From positions 1,050,976-1,114,975 of the forward strand of contig NW_027192194.1 in NCBI RefSeq assembly GCF_041956535.1: a stretch of DNA of 64,000 bases, written 5' to 3'. Positions 10,870-23,212 of this stretch are shown one piece after another. The position numbers and the translations under genes are program-made. Position 1 is the first letter of the stretch. Each line of letters starts with the position of its first letter. This stretch comes from Calcarisporiella thermophila CBS 279.70. Taxonomy: Eukaryota > Calcarisporiellomycota. Under the pieces are notes generated by a model. That model saw only the letters and a list, made by a program, of their open reading frames with translations, was not told the DNA's origin and made no database searches.

Positions 10870-13800
10870 TCACACTATCCAAATCTTCGTATTATTGGAC
10901 TTGGCCATACTCCCGCTCGCAAGGAAGTGTCGCCCACTTTCATCCCCACTCGAGCTACACGCCAGCGCAGCAACCACTCCCGTCTGGGCCTGCGGAACGG
11001 GAATGGGATCCGTACCTTCCTGTGAACCGGCCATTTTCCCGCCGGTTTGCCCGGCACCCTCGAAATTCCACACGTAGATCACCTCATAATCGCCGAAGGC
11101 AACGCGCGGCGAACCCGAAGCGCCTCCACCAAGGAATGCGCAGCTGCTAATTTTACCCGTCTGGGGCTGGTATTGATTGACAATCTTATAGTGGGTCGTT
11201 TCCCAGACACAGATGATATCATCTGATGATGTGACAAGATAGGTACCATCCGCTGACCAGTCGATCGAAGTGATATTTTTTAAGTGCGGTGCGGATATGA
11301 TACGTGTCGTGGTGTTTTCCGCCGCAATGCTCTCATCCTTACACGTATTGATATCCACTATGGACAAGGTCGTGGCGAATGCAGCGGCGACTACCGTACT
11401 CGACAGGGGGCGGAAACGCAACGGATTCGCTGGAAAACCGGATTTGGTGGTGGAGGACATGCGAATCGTTTTGACGCACTTAGCGGTTATCACGTTCCAG
11501 ACTTTAAGCTCTCCCTCCGCGTCTAGCGAGATGAATGTGTCGCTTCTCGCAATAGGGCAAAAATCAACCGCTTTGATCTCGGCATTTCCCGTAAAGACAG
11601 CCAGACAGGCCACCGTTGGCGCTCCGGATTTCAGAGCAGTGCCTAGGTCCCAGAGACGGATACTGCGATCATGCGATGCAGTGATCAACAAATGGCGTTC
11701 ATCGGGGCTGAATCGTACAGCAGTGATCTGCTGCGAGTGGTGCCCCTCTAAAGTGAACCGAATGGATTTCTCCTGGACCGACCAGATAAGAACCTAGGAG
11801 TCAACATGGACAAATCAGCACTGAACATCTCACATCCCGACGATTGAGCATTCAAACCTTTTTGTCTAGTCCAGCACTTGCAAGCCATTTGCCATCAAAG
11901 GAAAAGGCACACGCATTCACCTTGTTCGAATGTCCAGCGAGATCAGCGTATAGTTGCAGAGGAAGCTTGTCGCTACCCGAGAATTGGGATCCGTTGCCTC
12001 CCATACCAGCCATATTGGCGAGAAAACCCCCTCCTGACCCAAATATATCTACCTCTCCTAAACCATTGGAATCGTCGCCGCCCGTAAAAATATCAGAAAA
12101 ATCTCCCTCGCCCATCATTAATCGATCCAAATCCTCAACAGAAGAAAGTTTAAGCGCAGGGTTGGCTGCCGCAAAATTGGTAGCATTGTTTGCGACGGAG
12201 GGGTTTGCGTTAGCTCGGTCCAAATTTGGTGCATTGGGCACGGAAGCGATATTTTTTGTGGGCGATGTGTTCTATAATGCAAATAATATTTATCAATGAT
12301 ATATCATAGATCAATACCAATAGTGCATTCACTAAGCATCAATTCAATAAATACCTGGGGTGGTTCATTGGGCAATCTATCATATTTCTGCTGGTCTTGG
12401 CCGTGTGAAGTATTAAAGCTGGCTTTACGATTTTGCTTGGCTCCCTTCTTCTCCTCTTGTGGCTGACCTTGAGGATGAGGTGGTTGACGGGACTGCCCTA
12501 AATGGGGCTGTTGTTGAGGTTGAGATTGTTGCTGGGATTGTTGAGGAGAGGGGTGCTGGGCATTAGCTATCTGTTTCTGAAGAGCGATCTGCTGGTGCTG
12601 CTGGGCCAGCATCTGGGACTGCTGACGCTTAATCGCCATTTGTTGATTTGACATAGCAAACCTCTCATTCGCCATTGTTGCAGCATTAGCCTGTGGGTTT
12701 ATATTACCGGAATGGGGACCAGAAGTATCCGGCGAACGCATATCTGGCACAACCGCATTACCCCCTGAGTTCTGTCGCTCACGTATCATCTGGGCGTTTG
12801 CCATCGGTGATTGAGGTTGTAAATTGTTTCCTAATTATGCATCGTCATTATTAGTCGTAAGATCTTGAATTGAGTCGGGCGAATCACAAACCATTAGCCG
12901 CCGCTTGTGCCATTTGCATCATAATGTACTGCTGTTGTTGTGGCGGTAACCCAGCTGACATTTGCATTGCTGTTATTTGAGATTGACTCAAGCGTTGCTG
13001 TTTCTGCTGCTGGTGCTGTTGTTGTTGCGGCTGCTGCTGTTGCTGTTGCTGTAAATGCTGTTGTTGTTGTTGTAACTGCTGTTGTTGCCGCTGAAACATT
13101 GCCGCTTGGAATTCAGCAATGGCCTGGGGATTCATCTGGTTCGGCATTGGCTGGGGAATGCCTTGGGAGTTCGGTGGCATCATTCCCATTGCTGCCTGCT
13201 GTGGATTCATTCGAGGATTTGACATTGCTCGACGCATCTGCAATTGGTGCAGGTATTGTTGCTAATAAAAGAGTTTGCTCAGCAATAGTTAAAAAAAAAA
13301 CAGAAAGAGGTTTTCTTTTAAACCTGGATATTTTGCATGCTCTGCATGTTTTGAGGAGACTGCGGGTTGATGGGGTACCCTCTAGAGAGCATTTGTTGAT
13401 TCGGATTCATATTGGCTACACATCCAAAGATAAAAATGAAGAGGATACTCGCGGAAAAAAAATAAGAGCTAGAAATACATACGGTCAGCCATGAACTGCT
13501 GCATAGGATTGACAGGCATATTCGGAGTACTAGGCGTTCCAGGAACACCTGGGCTCATGGGTAAACCTGGTGTTGTTGGACCGTTCATTGGAGCGGGACT
13601 ATTCGCATTCGGCATTACAGGAGTATAAGGCACAGAGTTTATACGAGGGCGTTTTGACTCAGGGGGGGATGCACTAGGTTCGTTGTCAATACGTTCAGAA
13701 GACCGCCGTTTCTACAATTGGAAAAGCATGTTCATTAATAAGATTTTAATTTTCAGATGAATGTTTTTACTTACTGCTACCTGGGGCACTGGAACATCAC

Positions 13801-15245
13801 CTTGGTGGGAAGGATTACGAGACCGAACCTGTGCTCGTTGCATTTGTGCATGGTGTTGCTGAGCCTGCTGCTGAATTTGATGCTGTGCTTGCTGTTGCAC
13901 TTGTTGCTGTGACTGCATCACTGGTCTCTGAAATTGTTGCCCGGGCATACCACTAACGCTTTATATAAATTTAGAATACATACTTGATGAATTGTTTAAG
14001 GCTGGAGATGTTACCTGGCTCGTTGCTGCATGGTTTGCGCGTTTATTTGAGAAAATTTTTTCAGTTGAGCCATGAACATTTGCTTTGAGAGGAAAAAAAA
14101 AGGGTAAAATGGAAAATTAGATTGCGAGCACATCAATTGCGCGACAAAACTTACATTTTCTTCCATAGTTAAAGAGCCTGGGTCACGTCCCGCCAAACCA
14201 ACATCCTGTAGCGCCTGCTGAATCATTTGCTGATTAACAACAAACCCATTTTGTTGTGGCATTTGTGGTGTACCCATATGTGTCATTATATTTCCATCGT
14301 TGCCCTGCGCGGTTGGTACTCCTTGGTCAGTACTACTTCGAACCATCACTGGCGACGAGCTGATATTTGAAACTAGTTGCTGGGGAGGGTGAGATGAAGT
14401 TGGTGTTTGTGGGGTATTTGTAAATCCGCCGTCGGCTGATTGCATGGAGCGAGAAGTCTGAGAAGAGGGTTGTTGATGGAGTGATGTTGGTGGCTGAGTG
14501 GGTTGGGATGGCTGATGCTGCTGAGACGGAGGGGGTATTTGCTGGAGAGTTGAGGAAGGAGAAGATTGTGTTTGTTCCTGCTGCTGCTGTTGAACTTGTT
14601 GCTGCTGCTGCTGCTGCTGTTGCAGGAAAAATTGTTGCTGCTGTTGAAGCAGTAGTCGCTGCATATTCTGTTGTATTGCTTGCTGTTGCATTCGCTCCCG
14701 CTGTGTGCGCATGTTGCTAAACTATTTTGCAAAATTTCAAATTAATAGCTGCTCTAAATTTCAGATTTCAGCACTTACATCGACATATTGTTGTGCATCC
14801 CTGCTCCCTGTTTTAGTGACTTTGGCTGCGAACAAATCCCAGAACACTGACCACCATTCAAATAAGAAACTCTGAGGCATATCAAATGGCACATTTTCGT
14901 CGCGAATGTTTGCATCTTGCTTTAGGGCATTAGCAGCCGCCATAAAATTATGTTTTACACAGTAATCATAAATATACAACTGTAGAGCTTGGTGCGTCCG
15001 CAGATCTAGGCCTGTCGGTCGCGTTAATGATGAAGACTGCGACGTGGAAGGCACAGAAGATTGCGGTTGCCTAAATTTCAGAGTAAGCATCGAGCAAAGT
15101 CCAAATTAGTACGAGAAAAATGCAACAAGATATCAAATTATTTTCGGGTTATTTTTCTTAAAAATGTCGATGATCTGTTGACAAGCGGGAGATCGAGAAA
15201 AATGTACCCGAAAATAACAGAGGTGGCAATAGAAACTTACATCAT
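10870..15245 (-). CDS. LisH/LUFS - polyGln - WD40 protein (LEUNIG-like corepressor)
   Basis: Probable transcriptional corepressor of the LEUNIG/Flo8 LUFS type. The N-terminus has a LisH motif (HQALQLYIYDYCVKHNFMAAANAL) followed by the LUFS hallmark FLFEWWSVFWDLFAAK. Next comes a long Gln/Pro/Ser/Asn-rich region with many CAG/CAA-type runs over several exons (about 12.3-14.7 kb). The C-terminus has about seven WD40 repeats, beginning LAGHSNKVNACAFSFDGKWLASAGLDKKVLIW-type and ending KIWIV at the stop. The start is uncertain. An ATG at 15090 reads straight in, but a 5-nt coding exon ATGAT (15241-15245) with donor GTAAGT, spliced to 15070, gives MMQPQSSVPS and looks better. Related plant proteins recruit repressors through LUFS; that role here is inference. 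Confidence 0.85.
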
Positions 15246-15653
15246 TGCGAAAGCTAATTAGTAACGTAAAATATTACGATTAGGCCTAAGCGATTACAGC
15301 AATTGATCAATCATATATAGAGAGCTGTGATTTGGGAATAGACGACTGTCAGTTGATATTTGTGTAATTCTTTGCTGAACACGATTATTTAACTCGAAAT
15401 AGAAGAGGAACAGACGAAGTCTGGGGTCGTAGAAAAGGGTTCTCACAGTCCGGACGTCATAGATTTTCGTCACTAATTTTAGCGAAAATTCGAATTTCAA
15501 TAGGTGAATTTAAATCAGAAGGTATAGAAATACAGCAAAATAGAGAAAATCAACCAAATATATATATATGTATACGCATAGGATAGAATAAGTAAAAAAG
15601 AAAACAAATCTATAATACACAAGAGCAGAATGAAAAAGAGTTAAAAAACGCGT
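15246..15653. other. Intergenic region
   Basis: AT-rich spacer between the LUFS-WD40 gene start and the PPR gene 3' end, with a short (TA)n run near 15560. Nothing else seen. Confidence 0.6.
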
Positions 15654-17792
15654 TCAAATTAACTCCTCTATGTCTCCATTTTCGCCTTGCTTTAGCACCT
15701 TTTTAGCCCATTCCTTCACAACTTTTACATCATCCCACCGCTCTCTTTCTCGTAAAAACCAGAGAAGTGTATATAAAGTTTTTCTATCCACCTTTACATT
15801 ATCATCCCCAACCATTTCTGTGGTCACTATATAGATAGCTTCGCTATAGCACCCATGCCTGCATAAGCACTCAATGTATGAACAGTAGTTATTCTCATTG
15901 CGCGGAAAATGGCTCTCCCTTAACTTTTTCCATATCTCGCGTGCGCGTTTCAGGTTATTATTGTGTCCGCACGAGTCAAGGACAATGGATATGCTTGCAT
16001 TGTCAACTGGAGCACCGGCGACCTCAAGCGAATCCCATAATTGAAGCACAGTCTCACCTCGACCACACCAGTTATAGGCATCCATTAATGCATTATAAAG
16101 GGGGATTTCCAATTCCACCCATGGATCCATTCGCAATTGCTCGTGAAGCGCCTGCACAGCCTCAATATCACGCACCTTGCCGCAAGCCGCAATAAGCGTC
16201 GTATAAAGATAGCTATCTGGTCGTAATCCGGTACGGCGCATCCCGGCAAAAACTTGGCGAGCCTCAAATAATCGTCCTCGTTTAATCAATAAAGAAAGCA
16301 TCGTCGTATACCCTTGCGGATTTAAATATATTTTTGAATATTTAAGATCGTAGTAAAACTGCAGCGCCTCGTCCACGTGTCCACTGCGAATGTAAGCGGC
16401 AATCAAAAAGGTGTAGGTGAAGGGATCAGGTTGTATCTCAAGTCTGAGCATGGTTTTATAAACCTCCAGAGACTTCTCGTACTTCCCGGCTTTACCAAAC
16501 GAATCAATTAGTGCATTACAAAGTATTGCGCTCGGCTTTTCGCCATTATCCAATATTAACTGAAATATAGAATAGGCACGGTCGATGCGGTCAAAATTAA
16601 GGAGGTTGTGCACGAGATGGGTATATATCTGGGTGTTTGGAGACACTCCATCATTCTGCATTTGTGTCAATATGTCGAGCGCGTCGTCCAGGTTACGCTG
16701 TTGTATATGTGCATCAATCAGCAAAAAATACGTAACAACATCCGCTCGCAAGCCAGCCTGTTGCAGCTGTTTAAAATAAGAAATCGCCAACTCTGGTTTA
16801 TTGCAGCGGAGACACGCATCCATCATTGAATTATAGGTGACACAGTTGGGAGGAATACCCTCACGCTGCATATTTTCAAAAGTTTCCTGGGCAGCTTTGT
16901 AATTACCTGACTTGCTGAACAAATTGATTAAACCGCTGTATGCATAGGAATCCAGCGCGAGACCAGAGGATTGAATGTCACGATAGATTTTGGATCCCAA
17001 TTCCGGATCACCAAATTTTGCACAGCCAGTGAGTAGCGTACTAAAGGTGAATACATCTGGTTTTAGTCCGGAATCCTTTAGCTGTGCATACAAACGCGTT
17101 GCCGTGTCTACATCACCCTTCTTCAAATATAGGTCGATCATAGTGTTGTATGTAGTTACACTGGGCTGTGATTCACTGACCATCAAACTAAAAATCTTCC
17201 ATGCCCCAGCAGTGTCTTGCGAACGCTTTAAGACGCTAAGCATAGTATTATAAGTTACGGTGTTTGGGACTATCCCAATTTTTCTCATACGATCGAATAT
17301 TTGCATCGCTTTGGCGGGTTGTTTATGCAATCCATACGCATAGATAAGTGCGTTATACTCTAGATGGCGCGGTTTCATCCCGAGTCTTTGCATATCCTCT
17401 ATTATCCTCTGAATCAATTCTAGATCGCGCTCATTTTTGCTTTTACGAAGTAATAACAAAACACCCCGATAATGGCCACGAGTAAGCAATTGCCTGTCGT
17501 CTGTTTTTTGGATGACAGAATATGCGGATCTAACTATTGCAATATCTCCCTTTGATAGCGCGTGCTCAAGTTTACAGATGGATTTTGAGCTTAATACATC
17601 ATGCGGCATAGATGCGATACTAGTTGCATGCGAATTGCACCTTCTAAGTATTAAGTTAGGAACATTGTTGGTGTTGAATTGCAACGGATTGAGGTAATAG
17701 GATGGCCGATAACAAATGTACGTAGTATTAAAATTTTGCCACGATGCGGTACACCATGCCGGTTTTATTAAGATGCGCAGAGATGCGCGCAT
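15654..17792 (-). CDS. Pentatricopeptide repeat protein, probably mitochondrial
   Basis: Intronless gene for 712 aa, unlike its multi-exon neighbours. The first 40 residues are Arg-rich and lack acidic residues (MRASLRILIKPAWCTASWQN), typical of a mitochondrial targeting sequence. From about residue 140 to 650 there are at least twelve PPR motifs, recognisable by repeated cores such as EYNALIYAYG, TYNTMLSVLKRS, TYNTMIDLYLKKG, TFSTLLTGCAKFG, AYSGLINLFSKSG, TYNSMMDACLRCN, TYTFLIAAYIRSG and LYNALMDAYNWCG. PPR proteins bind organellar RNA for processing, stability or translation. The target RNA cannot be read from the sequence. The promoter faces that of the RNA polymerase I gene, 293 bp away. 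Confidence 0.93.
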   Translation of the reverse strand: MRASLRILIKPAWCTASWQNFNTTYICYRPSYYLNPLQFNTNNVPNLILRRCNSHATSIASMPHDVLSSKSICKLEHALSKGDIAIVRSAYSVIQKTDDRQLLTRGHYRGVLLLLRKSKNERDLELIQRIIEDMQRLGMKPRHLEYNALIYAYGLHKQPAKAMQIFDRMRKIGIVPNTVTYNTMLSVLKRSQDTAGAWKIFSLMVSESQPSVTTYNTMIDLYLKKGDVDTATRLYAQLKDSGLKPDVFTFSTLLTGCAKFGDPELGSKIYRDIQSSGLALDSYAYSGLINLFSKSGNYKAAQETFENMQREGIPPNCVTYNSMMDACLRCNKPELAISYFKQLQQAGLRADVVTYFLLIDAHIQQRNLDDALDILTQMQNDGVSPNTQIYTHLVHNLLNFDRIDRAYSIFQLILDNGEKPSAILCNALIDSFGKAGKYEKSLEVYKTMLRLEIQPDPFTYTFLIAAYIRSGHVDEALQFYYDLKYSKIYLNPQGYTTMLSLLIKRGRLFEARQVFAGMRRTGLRPDSYLYTTLIAACGKVRDIEAVQALHEQLRMDPWVELEIPLYNALMDAYNWCGRGETVLQLWDSLEVAGAPVDNASISIVLDSCGHNNNLKRAREIWKKLRESHFPRNENNYCSYIECLCRHGCYSEAIYIVTTEMVGDDNVKVDRKTLYTLLWFLRERERWDDVKVVKEWAKKVLKQGENGDIEELI

Positions 17793-18085
17793 TGTCTACT
17801 TATATTAAGTCTCTGGACTACCAAAATTACCGATGTGACTTTATCACTTGTGACTGCTAAGAATGCTACGCTTCAACACTTGTTTACTGTTTCGGGATCG
17901 TAAACACTTTTCGAATTGTGCTTCCACCTCCAAAGATCCTCAAATTCTTCATTAGATTTTAAGTGGATCCCAGAAAGGGGAGGCATGAGCAAATTATAAT
18001 TGTAGCATACTCTTAAATTCATACTCATTCAGTTTTCTGGTTTACTTGATTTTCTCTCTCGACACAAAAACGCAAAAATAATACT

Positions 18086-21000
18086 ATGCCGTCAACATTT
18101 CATACCCTAGAGCGGGAACGTTTGTTCCGCAATCCCCCGGATAAACACTACGGAGTACCTGCATTACAAGGAGTCGTTGCACCCCATATTGAATCGTTTA
18201 ATTCGCTCTTCGAAGACCACGATCGCGATGTACCTGGTCTGCTTGAGTTATCCATTAGAGACATTGGGAATAAGGTCGTTTTTGACAGTAGAGGGGAAGA
18301 TGGGACCGCACAAGGAAACAGAATGAAGAGTAAATTTTATTTTTTGAAGATTTTGAAATGAGTAATTGGTGCTGAAATGCTGATGATATCTAACCACAAC
18401 CATTTATTTTTACAGTTTGGCTTGAAGATTTACAAGTTGCGAAGCCTAGCTATTCAACGAAAAAATCAGTCATAAACAAAGTATTCCCTTCTGAATGCCG
18501 CGAGAGATTGACATCGTATACAGGAGCAATGAGAGTTAAGCTGTGCTGGAGCGTGAATGGAAATCCACCGTCACATGAATATAAGGACCTCGGTCAACTT
18601 CCTATCATGATAAAGGTAAATATTAAATGTGCCACGTGTAAGTGAAGGTTCTATGTGTTATAACTATGACACACCTATTTAGTCGTCTCGCTGTAATATT
18701 CAGAACTTCTCTTCTAAGGAGCTTGTTGCTCATAAAGAGGAATCTGAAGAGATGGGTGGCTATTTTATTGTAAATGGTATCGAGAAATTGGTGCGTCTAC
18801 TGATTGTTCCTCGTCGCAATCACATTACTGCACTGATTCGTCCCTCACTGGCGAACCGTGGTCCCTCGTACACCCATTATGCTGTCACAATGCGATGTGT
18901 TCGCGAAGACCAGACCTCACAGTCTATCACCCTACACTATCTTAACGATGGCAACTGCATGCTACGGTTTCACTGGCGCAAAGCTGAATACCTTATCCCT
19001 GTGATGCTCATTTTCAAATCGCTACTTGATGTGAATGACAAGGAAATTCTCGATGCAATCCTCCAAGGCGATTTTGAAAACACCTTCTACACTGATCGCG
19101 TTGAGATGCTTCTTCGAAGCTTTAAATCATTTTCACTGTATACACGTGAGCAGTGTCTTTCTTACTTAGGGGAAAAATTCCGAGTAGTTATGGGGTTCCC
19201 AGAGGATTGGAGCCACCGTCAGGTTGGAGAGGGTCTATTAAAACAAGTGGTACTCGTGCATCTGAGGGAGCCAGCAGACAAGTTCCGATTGCTGGTGCTT
19301 ATGATCCGGAAGTTATACGCCCTTGTTTCAGGAGAATGCTGTGCAGATAATCCTGATTCTCCACAACACCAGGAAATTCTGCTTGGTGGACACTTGATTG
19401 CGAACATTATCAAGGAGAAGCTCGATGATTATTTGAATACAATCCGAGGTGTCATTATGGGTGATGTGAGAAGGGGTACTCAAGGAGTAGATTTCTTTGA
19501 CAACAAATACATGTCAAAAGTTATCCAAAAGGTCCCCTCTGACATTGGTCAGAAGCTTCGTTATTTCCTTGCAACTGGTAATCTTGTCTCGAACACGGGT
19601 TTGGATTTGCTGCAAACAACAGGCTTTACTATTGTTGCTGAGAAGCTCAATTTCTACCGCTACCTTTCTCACTTCCGCTGTGTTCACCGTGGAGCCTTCT
19701 TTGCTGAACTCAAAACAACCTCTGTACGTAAACTCCTCCCAGATTCTTGGGGCTTCCTTTGCCCTGTCCATACCCCTGATGGTGCTCCATGCGGTCTCCT
19801 GAACCATCTCTCGCACACTTGCAAAATTATCACTAAGCCACTTAATGTCTCGAAGATTCCGGCCCTCCTTGCAACGCTCGGTGTCTCACAGCCAGTCACA
19901 AAATCAATGTCAATGAGCCGACCTGGTTATGTACCAGTAATGCTCGACGGTCGCGTAGTAGGTTGGTGTACTCCAAAGCAGGTGGAGCAAGTGGCCCGTA
20001 CCCTGCGACTTTGGAAAGTGGAAGGACATCCCAATATCCCGCTCGATCTTGAAATTGCACATGTTCCGCCATCACATGGAGGAGAATACCCAGGTCTTTA
20101 CATGTTCTCCGGCATGGCACGGATGATGCGCCCGGTTAAATATCTAGCCAATAACCGTACAGACATGGTTGGATCTTTCGAGCAAGTCTATATGAACATA
20201 GCTTGCTTGGACGAGGACGTTGTACCAGGCGTGACTTCTCATCAGGAGTTTGCTCCGACTGACATGCTTTCTGTGATTGCCAATTTGACACCTTTTAGTG
20301 ATTTCAATCAATCTCCGCGTAATATGTATCAGTGCCAGATGGGTAAACAATCCATGGGTACACCCTCTACTTCTATCATGTATCGCACGGACAACAAACT
20401 CTATCGCCTTCAAACTGGTCAAACACCCGTTGTGCGCCCAGCACTTCATGACCATTACGGCATGGACGGCTTCCCGAATGGCACAAATGCAATCGTCGCT
20501 GTCATCTCCTACACTGGCTATGATATGGAAGACGCTATGATTCTCAACAAATCTTCCCATGAGCGTGGTTTCGGGTATGGTACTGTGTACAAGTCGGAGA
20601 TTGTGGATCTAGGCGAACTGCGGGCTCGAAACGAGCCAATTACTAATCATTTTGGGCTCGGTCCTGATGCACCACGCACCTGGCGCGAGAAATTGGACCG
20701 AGATGGACTGCCTTATGTCGGCGTTCGTTTGCGTGAAGGCGATCCGATATGCGCCTACACGAACGATATTACGGGCAAGACTTCCATCAAGAAATACAAG
20801 GGTATGGAGGAGGGGATTGTAAGTGAAGTGCGCCTCATTGGGAGCGATCGCGGTGACACTGAGCTACAGAAGGTGCATATCATGTTGCGAATCACGCGCT
20901 CTCCCATCATTGGTGACAAGTTCTCTTCTCGGCACGGGCAAAAGGGTGTTTGTTCGCAAAAATTCCCAGCTGTGGATATGCCGTTCACAGAAAGTGGGAT

Positions 21001-21694
21001 GCAACCAGATGTGATCATTAACCCTCATGCGTTCCCCTCGCGTATGACTATCGGGATGTTTGTCGAGAGTATTGCAGGGAAAAGCGGAGCCTTGCATGGA
21101 ATGGCACAAGATGCCACCCCATTTAAATTCAGCGAGAAGTACTCCGCGGCCGACTTCTTTGGAGAGCAGCTATTGAAAGCCGGCTACAACTATTACGGAA
21201 ATGAGCCAATGTATAGTGGTGTGACTGGTGAAGAGCTGCGCGCAGACATCTATATTGGAGTTGTGTACTATCAACGCTTGCGTCACATGGTTTCTGATAA
21301 GTACCAAGTACGTACCACGGGTCCTGTGCACAATCTCACGATGCAACCTATCAAAGGCCGTAAGCGTGCAGGAGGTATTCGCTTTGGTGAAATGGAGCGT
21401 GATTCATTGCTTGCCCATGGTACTAGTTTCCTTCTTCAGGATCGCTTAATGAACTGTTCAGACTACACACAAAGCTATGTCTGCCGAAAATGCGGCTCGT
21501 TGCTCTCCCCAGTGACGGCGCAAGCTCAGACCAATGCACCTGGAGACCGGAATCCTCCAAGGAGAGAAATAGAGTGCAGAGTTTGCCGTACGGGTCAGTA
21601 TATCGATTTGGTAGCCATCCCATATGTATTCCGATATCTGGCTACAGAATTGATGAGTATGGGGATAAAGATGAAACTAGAGGTTGATCCATAA
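18086..21694 (+). CDS. RPA135: DNA-directed RNA polymerase I second-largest subunit
   Basis: Second-largest subunit of RNA polymerase I (RPA2/RPA135), forming half the active site for rRNA synthesis in the nucleolus. Three exons fit: 18086-18329, 18416-18615, 18683-21694, giving 1151 aa. The N-terminus FHTLERERLFRNPPDKHYGVPALQ and LLELSIRDIGNKVVFD is the RPA135 version, not Rpb2 or Rpc2. Core motifs: MGGYFIVNGIEKL, the CPVHTPDGAPCGLLNH lobe/fork, SYTGYDMEDAMILNKSS, and GDKFSSRHGQKG of the hybrid-binding region. The C-terminal zinc ribbon is CRKCGS...CRVC. The small introns are confined to the first 600 bp. Confidence 0.97.
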
Positions 21695-22180
21695 ATTTAT
21701 ATCTTTTTACCTCCTTTTATTTTTATCCTACTTTATTCGTGTTTTCTCCCCTGAAAATATTTCAATAAATTACTTATTTTTGTATAAAAAGCAAATACCG
21801 AATTCCAAGAATATAAAGTTGAATATACTGATCATTTGTGTTTGACATCATTATAATTTATTTTGCCACCACCACTACCCCCCTCCACATTCTAAGTATT
21901 TGTTGATATTAGGGAAGTCGGAAAATGACTAGGATAATCTACATAAATGCACTTTATTTAGACTGAAGAAAATATCCATTGTCTAGACCATAAGCTTGGT
22001 ACCCACATCAGCAATAATGCTGCCAGTTTCATTCTAGCTCTCAGTCCTGACTCTTGCCAAAATAATGTGGCTTAGCAACCCGCAATTCCCGTAGCACGCG
22101 TACAGTATATCGAACCCCTAAAGCTTCCCTAGACGAAGTTCTTTAAAATCATTTCAGATCTGTCGTAAAAAAATTACAAC
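21695..22180. other. Intergenic RPA135 3' end / SURF4 promoter
   Basis: AT-rich first half with AATAAA-like signals, then a less AT-rich 200 bp before the SURF4 ATG. No other gene seen. Confidence 0.6.
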
Positions 22181-23212
22181 ATGGCAAGCTTGATAGAGCA
22201 GATAACTCAATTTTCTTCTAAAGCAGAAGATTGGCTTGATACAATTGGGCAGCCGCTAAAGCCGTAAGCTCTCGCATTATTTTATGGTTATAATTTGGTT
22301 TATATATATTATCTAATTCTAGCCACATGCCCGCCATCGGCCGCACTCTTATTGTTATTACATTTTTTGAAGATGCTTTTCGCATCGTCAGTCAATGGTA
22401 GGTTCTTTAACTCTTGCTGTCATTTTCCTGTGTAGGCTCTTCACAATGCAATTTATTGTTAAAGGACCGACCAGATTTATTATCTCCAACGCGTTCGCCT
22501 TTTCCCTTGGGGACTTAGCCATTTGTTTTTACTACTAAATATTGTGGTTAGTGCATTTCACATAGACTTATTACTAAAATCATTCCTCAGCAATTATTGT
22601 TATTTTTTTGGGACATGACTTTAGACCATGCTCACATGCTCCATCTTAGTTATCGCAAAGAAGTATCCCGAAATTGCTGTTGGTGGTCTACTGGGCGTGG
22701 TGATTGCGCAAGCAATTGGTTATGGGCTTCTCTTTGACATCTCCTTCTTCCTCCGCAATATCTCCGTAATCGGTGGTTTGCTTATGGTTCTCTCAGATTC
22801 CCTCTCTCGCCGTCGTCGTATGTTTGCTGCTCTACCCTCTCTTTCCGAAACCGACCGACGCAAGTACTTCCAGCTCGCTGGACGAGTCTTTCTTATTTTC
22901 TTGTTCTTTGGGTTTGTTTTTAACGGTGAATTCACGATTCTCCGCATGGCGATTGTCAGTGTGAGCTTAATTGCCTGTGTGATGGTTGTGGTCGGATTTA
23001 AGGCTAGATACAGTGCCATGTTTTTGGTGCTATTCTTGTCGATATTCAACGTGTTAATCAACAATTGGTGGAGCCTGCATCACACTCACCCAGAACGTGA
23101 TTTCCTGAAGTATGATTTCTTCCAGACGCTTTCAATTGTTGGAGGGCTAATGCTGCTTGTTAATGTTGGACCCGGAGGAATTAGTCTTGATGCAATGAAA
23201 AAAGAGTTCTAA
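22181..23212 (+). CDS. ERV29: SURF4/Erv29 family ER cargo receptor
   Basis: Multi-pass COPII cargo receptor carrying soluble secretory proteins from ER to Golgi. Four exons fit: 22181-22263, 22323-22397, 22465-22546, 22625-23212, giving 275 aa, the usual size. Family blocks are FFEDAFRIVSQW near residue 45, then several hydrophobic helices, FLRNISVIGGLLMVLSDS, GRVFLIFLFFGF, DFLKYDFFQTLSIVGGLMLLVNVGPGG. The last four residues, KKEF, form a KKxx-type di-lysine retrieval signal for COPI. Exon 4 is taken to start at 22625, because the earlier AG at 22590 would run into a stop in the required frame. Confidence 0.95.

Noticed and set aside
12940-13494. Plus-strand frame rich in Val/Ala
   Set aside because: Antisense of the CAG/CAA polyGln tract of the LUFS-WD40 gene.
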